Of a stretch of 8,866 bases of DNA, positions 5,905 to 8,866 are shown piece after piece (position 1 is the stretch's first letter; the number at the start of each line of letters is the position of its first letter). Where the stretch lies: assembly GCA_003456095.1 (NCBI GenBank), contig DMPF01000127.1:1-8866 (forward strand), in the 5' to 3' direction. Source of the DNA: Bacillota bacterium. Its GTDB lineage: Bacteria > Bacillota > Dethiobacteria > DTU022 > UBA8154. Position numbers and translations under genes: made by a program. The notes below the pieces were generated by a model that did no database searches, was not told the DNA's origin, and was given only the letters and a program-made list of their open reading frames with translations.

Positions 5905-5926
5905 AAAAAATGGAAGGTTGGTAAAA

Positions 5927-6673
5927 ATGGGAAATATTTCTCCGGCTTCTGGAGGGGACGGCGCGGCAAGAATTATCGTGGCCCTGGACGTGGAGACGCA
6001 GGAAAAGGCCTGCAGCCTGGTGCGGGAGCTGGCGCCGCCGCTGCGTTATTTTAAAGTGGGTTTCCGCTTGTTTGTGGCCTGCGGTCCCTCGGTCATCGCT
6101 GCCCTGCAAGGTCTTGGGGCAAAAATCTTCCTAGACTTAAAATTTCATGATATCCCCAACACGGTGGCAGAAGCCGCCGCCGCCGCGGCGCGTCTCGGTG
6201 TGGCAATGTTCAACGTGCACTTAAGCGGCGGCCGGGAGATGATCAGAGCGGCCGTAGACGCCGCTGCCGCCGCGGCGGAGCAGCTGGGCCGGTCCCGTCC
6301 CCACGTGCTTGGCGTGACCGTCCTCTCCTCTTTCCATGAAGCAGCTCTTGCGGAGACGGGTGTGGCACGGACCATTGATGACCAGGTGGTGGCGCTGGCG
6401 CGCCTCGGACTGGATTGCGGCCTGGACGGGGTGATTGCTTCCCCCCGGGAGGCAATGCTGCTGCGGCAGCACCTTGGCGGGGACTTCCTGATTGTCACCC
6501 CGGGAGTGCGTCCCGCCGGGGCGGCCGCAGACGACCAGCAACGCATCCTCACGCCGCGCCAGGCTCTGCAGGCGGGCGCCAGTTACCTGGTCATCGGCCG
6601 GCCGATCATTAAGGATGCGGTGCCGCGGCAGGCCATGCAAAATATCCTTGAAGAATTAAATACTGAGCAGTAA
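5927..6673 (+). CDS. pyrF: Orotidine-5'-phosphate decarboxylase
   Basis: PyrF decarboxylates OMP to UMP, the last step of the pathway. The 248-residue TIM-barrel protein has the usual length for the Bacillus-type enzyme. The catalytic Asp-Lys-Asp-Lys network is visible: D21 (VALDVE), K43 (FKVGF), D70 and K72 with D75 (FLDLKFHDIPNT). TPGVRP (191-196) and GRP (224-226) form the phosphate-binding part. ATG 5927 was chosen because it has GGAAGG (5912-5917) 9 bases upstream and gives a start just before the first beta strand (RIIVALD). The frame is open further upstream, but that part would translate the heptamer array. Two six-alanine tracts (residues 83-88 and 112-117) come from GCC/GCG-rich codons in neighbouring helices. 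It ends 31 bases before nfo; pyrE, often next to pyrF, is absent here. Confidence 0.96.
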   Translation: MGNISPASGGDGAARIIVALDVETQEKACSLVRELAPPLRYFKVGFRLFVACGPSVIAALQGLGAKIFLDLKFHDIPNTVAEAAAAAARLGVAMFNVHLSGGREMIRAAVDAAAAAAEQLGRSRPHVLGVTVLSSFHEAALAETGVARTIDDQVVALARLGLDCGLDGVIASPREAMLLRQHLGGDFLIVTPGVRPAGAAADDQQRILTPRQALQAGASYLVIGRPIIKDAVPRQAMQNILEELNTEQ

Positions 6674-6704
6674 CCGCTCAATGCTGACGGAAAGCGGGAA
6701 TCTT

Positions 6705-7583
6705 ATGAAATTTGGCTTGCATATGCCCCTGAAAGGAGGCTTTGCGCCCAACATCAAGCGGGCCGCGGCACTGGGTTGCCGCACCCTGCAGATCTTTCCG
6801 GGAAATCCCACCGCCTGGCGGCTCCCTGACCCCCAGCCGGAAGAGTTCGCTAAGCGGCGGCGCCTCCTGGCCGAACACCGGATCGACCCCCTGATCATCC
6901 ATGCCGCCTACCTGGTTAACATGTCTTCCGCCAATGAGCTTTTTTTGGAGCGTTCCTGCCGGCTTATGCAGGAAACAATGGAGCGAGCCGCCCTGCTCGG
7001 CGCTCCCTTTGTGGTCATGCACGTGGGAAACCACGGAGGGAGGGGGTTTGACACGGGTATGGAGCTTTTTATCACCACCCTGGCACGCGAAATGCAAAAC
7101 TGGCCTTCCGGGGTTAGTCTGCTGCTGGAGAACACGGCCGGCGGCGGTTCTTCCCTCGGCGGATCATTTGCCTCCCTCGGCCATATCTTAGGTGCCCTCG
7201 GTCCCGCGGCGCCTGTGGGCATCTGCCTGGACACAGCCCATGCCTGGGCTGCCGGGTATGATTTCGCTTCAGTGGAGGGGATCAGGGCGAGTATGGAAGA
7301 GCTGTTTGACGCAGTAAAAATGGACCGGATTGGCGTTATACACGCGAATAACATCAACTCCCCGCGCGGTAAACACCGGGACCGGCATATGCACTTGCGG
7401 GAAGGCCTGATCCCACCGGAGGCCTTTGCCACGCTCCTTTCCTATCCCTGGCCGGAAGATCTGCCCGTAATCCTGGAAACGCCGGAGATCGGCAGCCATT
7501 GGGACGAAATCAATCTTGAGGCGCTCCGCTCCTTTGCCCGCATGGGAGCAGCGCAGAGGGGCGGCGAAGATGGCAAAAGCTAA
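6705..7583 (+). CDS. nfo: Endonuclease IV (AP endonuclease, Nfo family)
   Basis: Endonuclease IV cleaves DNA 5' of abasic sites and removes blocked 3' ends in base excision repair. The 292-residue protein matches family length, and all nine residues expected at the three-Zn site are present: H66 (HAAYLVN), H106 (HVGNHGG), E142 (LLENTAG), D176 and H179 (CLDTAHAWAAGYD), H213 (VIHANN), D226 and H228 (RDRHMH) and E258 (ILETP). FPGNPTAWR near the N-terminus is also typical. ATG 6705 gives the characteristic MKFGLHM start; the ATG at 6681 has no ribosome binding site. The site before 6705 is weak (GGAAAGCGGGA), so translation may depend on upstream ribosomes. Deviations: the usual HxNDS is HANNI, and the G after DRH is preceded by MHLRE. 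The last 14 bases overlap radA. The repair role is well supported; its link to the pyr genes is only positional. Confidence 0.95.
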   Translation: MKFGLHMPLKGGFAPNIKRAAALGCRTLQIFPGNPTAWRLPDPQPEEFAKRRRLLAEHRIDPLIIHAAYLVNMSSANELFLERSCRLMQETMERAALLGAPFVVMHVGNHGGRGFDTGMELFITTLAREMQNWPSGVSLLLENTAGGGSSLGGSFASLGHILGALGPAAPVGICLDTAHAWAAGYDFASVEGIRASMEELFDAVKMDRIGVIHANNINSPRGKHRDRHMHLREGLIPPEAFATLLSYPWPEDLPVILETPEIGSHWDEINLEALRSFARMGAAQRGGEDGKS

Positions 7584-8866
7584 ACTCCTTTACATCTGCC
7601 GCAACTGCGGCTATAAAACATACAAATGGGCCGGTTACTGCCCAGCCTGCAAGGAGGACGCGCTGCTTGAAGAGATCGTCCCTCCGGCGGGAAAGAAGGC
7701 CGCCCCGCTGCCGGGAGCAGAGCCGGCCCTGCTGGCGGAGATCCCTTCCCTTGAGGAGAAGCGCCTCTGTACCGGCATGGCCGAGTTGGACCGGGTGCTC
7801 GGTGGCGGAGCTGTCCCCGGTTCCGTGATCCTGGTGGGCGGTGACCCGGGCATCGGCAAATCCACGTTGCTCTTGCAGGCAGCCCTGGGGCTTGTTTCCC
7901 GGGGGCTGCCCGTACTCTATGTTACCGGCGAGGAATCCCTTGCTCAGCTGAAGATGCGCGCAGCCCGGCTCGGTTTCAGGGGAGAAGCGCTGCTGGTGCT
8001 GGCAGATACGGATTACGACAGGATCGCCTCCCACATTGCCGGCGCTGACCCCCGGATCGTGGTGATCGATTCCATTCAGACAGTGATGAAAAGCGAACTG
8101 GGCGGCGCGCCCGGCAGCATTATCCAGCTGCGTGACGTCACCGCCTCCCTGGTCCGGCTGGCCAAAAACAAGCAGATAACCTTTTTCCTCATTGGCCATG
8201 TTACCAAGGAGGGGATCCTGGCCGGGCCCCGTGTGCTCGAGCATATGGTGGACTGTGTGCTCAATTTTGAAGGGGACCGTTACCAGAGCTTTCGCCTCCT
8301 TCGTGCCGCAAAAAACCGCTATGGTTCCACTAATGAGCTGGGTATTTTTACCATGGAGGCGGGAGGATTGGTGGAAGTGCAAAATCCCTCAGCGCTGTTT
8401 CTCTCTGAAAGACCAGGGGGGGCGCCTGGGTCAGCAGTTGTGCCCGTAATGGAAGGCAGCCGCCCCCTGCTGGTGGAGGTGCAGGGTCTGGTATCACAGA
8501 ACTATGGCGTGGGGATCCCCCGGCGCACGGCTACGGGCCTGGATGCCAACCGGGTTTCCCTGCTTGTCGCCGTGCTGGAAAAACGCCTTGCCCTGCCGCT
8601 TTACAACTGCGATATCTTTATCAATGTGGTGGGTGGGGTGAAGATTATGGAGCCGGCGGTGGACCTGGCTGTGGCGGTAGGACTTGTATCCAGTTACCGG
8701 GACAGGCCCGTCGAGACAATGACCATGCTTATCGGCGAGGTGGGGTTAACGGGAGAGGTGAGGACAGTAAGCCGCCTGGAAGAACGGCTGCGCGAAGGCA
8801 TAAAAATGGGTTTCAACCGCTGCCTGCTGCCCCGGGGCAATATGCGCTCTTCTTCATGGCTAAACG
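7570..8866 (+). CDS. radA: DNA repair protein RadA, 3' end missing
   Basis: RadA (Sms) is a RecA-like ATPase and DnaB-type helicase that processes recombination intermediates during repair and, in some bacteria, transformation. 432 codons are present, and the frame is open at the right edge, so roughly 20-30 residues are missing from the usual length of about 450-460. Domains in order: a four-Cys zinc finger with C10, C13, C24 and C27 (YICRNCGYKTYKWAGYCPAC); a RecA core with Walker A GGDPGIGKST (90-99) and Walker B VVIDSIQ (D167); the RadA-specific motif as KNRYG (248-252, usually KNRFG); and a C-terminal Lon-protease-like domain from about 285, with GSAVVPVMEGSRPLLVEVQG, INVVGGVKIMEPAVDLAVA and GEVGLTGEVR. 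ATG 7570 is preceded by AGAGGGG at 7555-7561 and overlaps the nfo end by 14 bases, suggesting coupled expression of the two repair genes. Confidence 0.97.
   Translation, partial: MAKAKLLYICRNCGYKTYKWAGYCPACKEDALLEEIVPPAGKKAAPLPGAEPALLAEIPSLEEKRLCTGMAELDRVLGGGAVPGSVILVGGDPGIGKSTLLLQAALGLVSRGLPVLYVTGEESLAQLKMRAARLGFRGEALLVLADTDYDRIASHIAGADPRIVVIDSIQTVMKSELGGAPGSIIQLRDVTASLVRLAKNKQITFFLIGHVTKEGILAGPRVLEHMVDCVLNFEGDRYQSFRLLRAAKNRYGSTNELGIFTMEAGGLVEVQNPSALFLSERPGGAPGSAVVPVMEGSRPLLVEVQGLVSQNYGVGIPRRTATGLDANRVSLLVAVLEKRLALPLYNCDIFINVVGGVKIMEPAVDLAVAVGLVSSYRDRPVETMTMLIGEVGLTGEVRTVSRLEERLREGIKMGFNRCLLPRGNMRSSSWLN

Noticed and set aside
5819..5926. A longer pyrF starting inside pyrD or at GTG 5864 in the heptamer array
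   Set aside because: No ribosome binding site precedes those codons and the extra residues come from pyrD and repeat sequence; ATG 5927 has GGAAGG at good spacing.
6173..6277. Two six-alanine tracts in pyrF, encoded by similar GCC/GCG-rich sequence (6173-6190 and 6260-6277)
   Set aside because: They lie in barrel helices where alanine is acceptable, and the codon similarity is expected from GC-rich alanine codons; no evidence of repeat expansion.
6673..6697. CCGCT ... AGCGG inverted repeat between pyrF and nfo
   Set aside because: A 5-base stem with a long loop and no T run is not a convincing terminator; it may be chance.
7510..8382. A 290-codon open frame on the minus strand opposite nfo and radA
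   Set aside because: It covers the conserved radA RecA core in antisense and shows no domain of its own; it follows from radA codon usage.
1..8866. tRNA, rRNA, CRISPR arrays, insertion sequences or phage attachment sites
   Set aside because: No tRNA-like cloverleaf, regular spacer-repeat array, transposase or integrase gene, or terminal inverted repeats were found by eye.

Overview
The window looks like chromosomal DNA of a GC-rich, Gram-positive anaerobe of the Clostridia (a Peptococcaceae- or Moorella-like lineage is my best guess). The grounds are strong AAGGAGGT-type ribosome binding sites, several TTG and GTG starts, a class 1B dihydroorotate dehydrogenase with its PyrK partner (the typical Firmicutes arrangement), and a DUF3786 protein, a family I know mainly from acetogens, methanogens and related anaerobes. 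The species call is inference.

Layout. 1-758 (+) is the 3' part of a helical protein ending in a helix-turn-helix. 803-1201 (+) is a YjbQ/UPF0047 protein. 1203-2039 (-) is a membrane-targeted M23 (LytM) peptidase, convergent with yjbQ and separated from it by one base; a hairpin inside yjbQ could terminate its transcript. A 156-base divergent intergenic region (2040-2195) carries candidate promoters for both directions, a small inverted repeat and two Shine-Dalgarno sequences. From 2196 to the right edge everything reads + in tight succession: DUF3786 protein, pyrC, pyrK, pyrD, pyrF, nfo and radA (3' end cut off). Junctions are overlaps or short gaps, and I see no terminator between them.

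How the genes work together. PyrC, PyrD+PyrK and PyrF carry out steps 3, 4 and 6 of UMP synthesis. The genes for carbamoyl-phosphate synthetase, aspartate transcarbamoylase (pyrB), orotate phosphoribosyltransferase (pyrE) and the regulator PyrR are not among them. Where pyrE often follows pyrF there are two DNA-repair genes instead, endonuclease IV (AP sites) and RadA (recombination-intermediate processing). The DUF3786 gene sits at the front, joined to pyrC by a 12-base Shine-Dalgarno.

The most unusual sequence is a 42-base array of six AGNNGAC heptamers (two 21-base units) lying across the pyrD stop codon. The stop itself appears to come from a G-to-T difference between the two units. I did not find a clearly new multi-gene system; most of the window is recognisable housekeeping DNA with a few local oddities.
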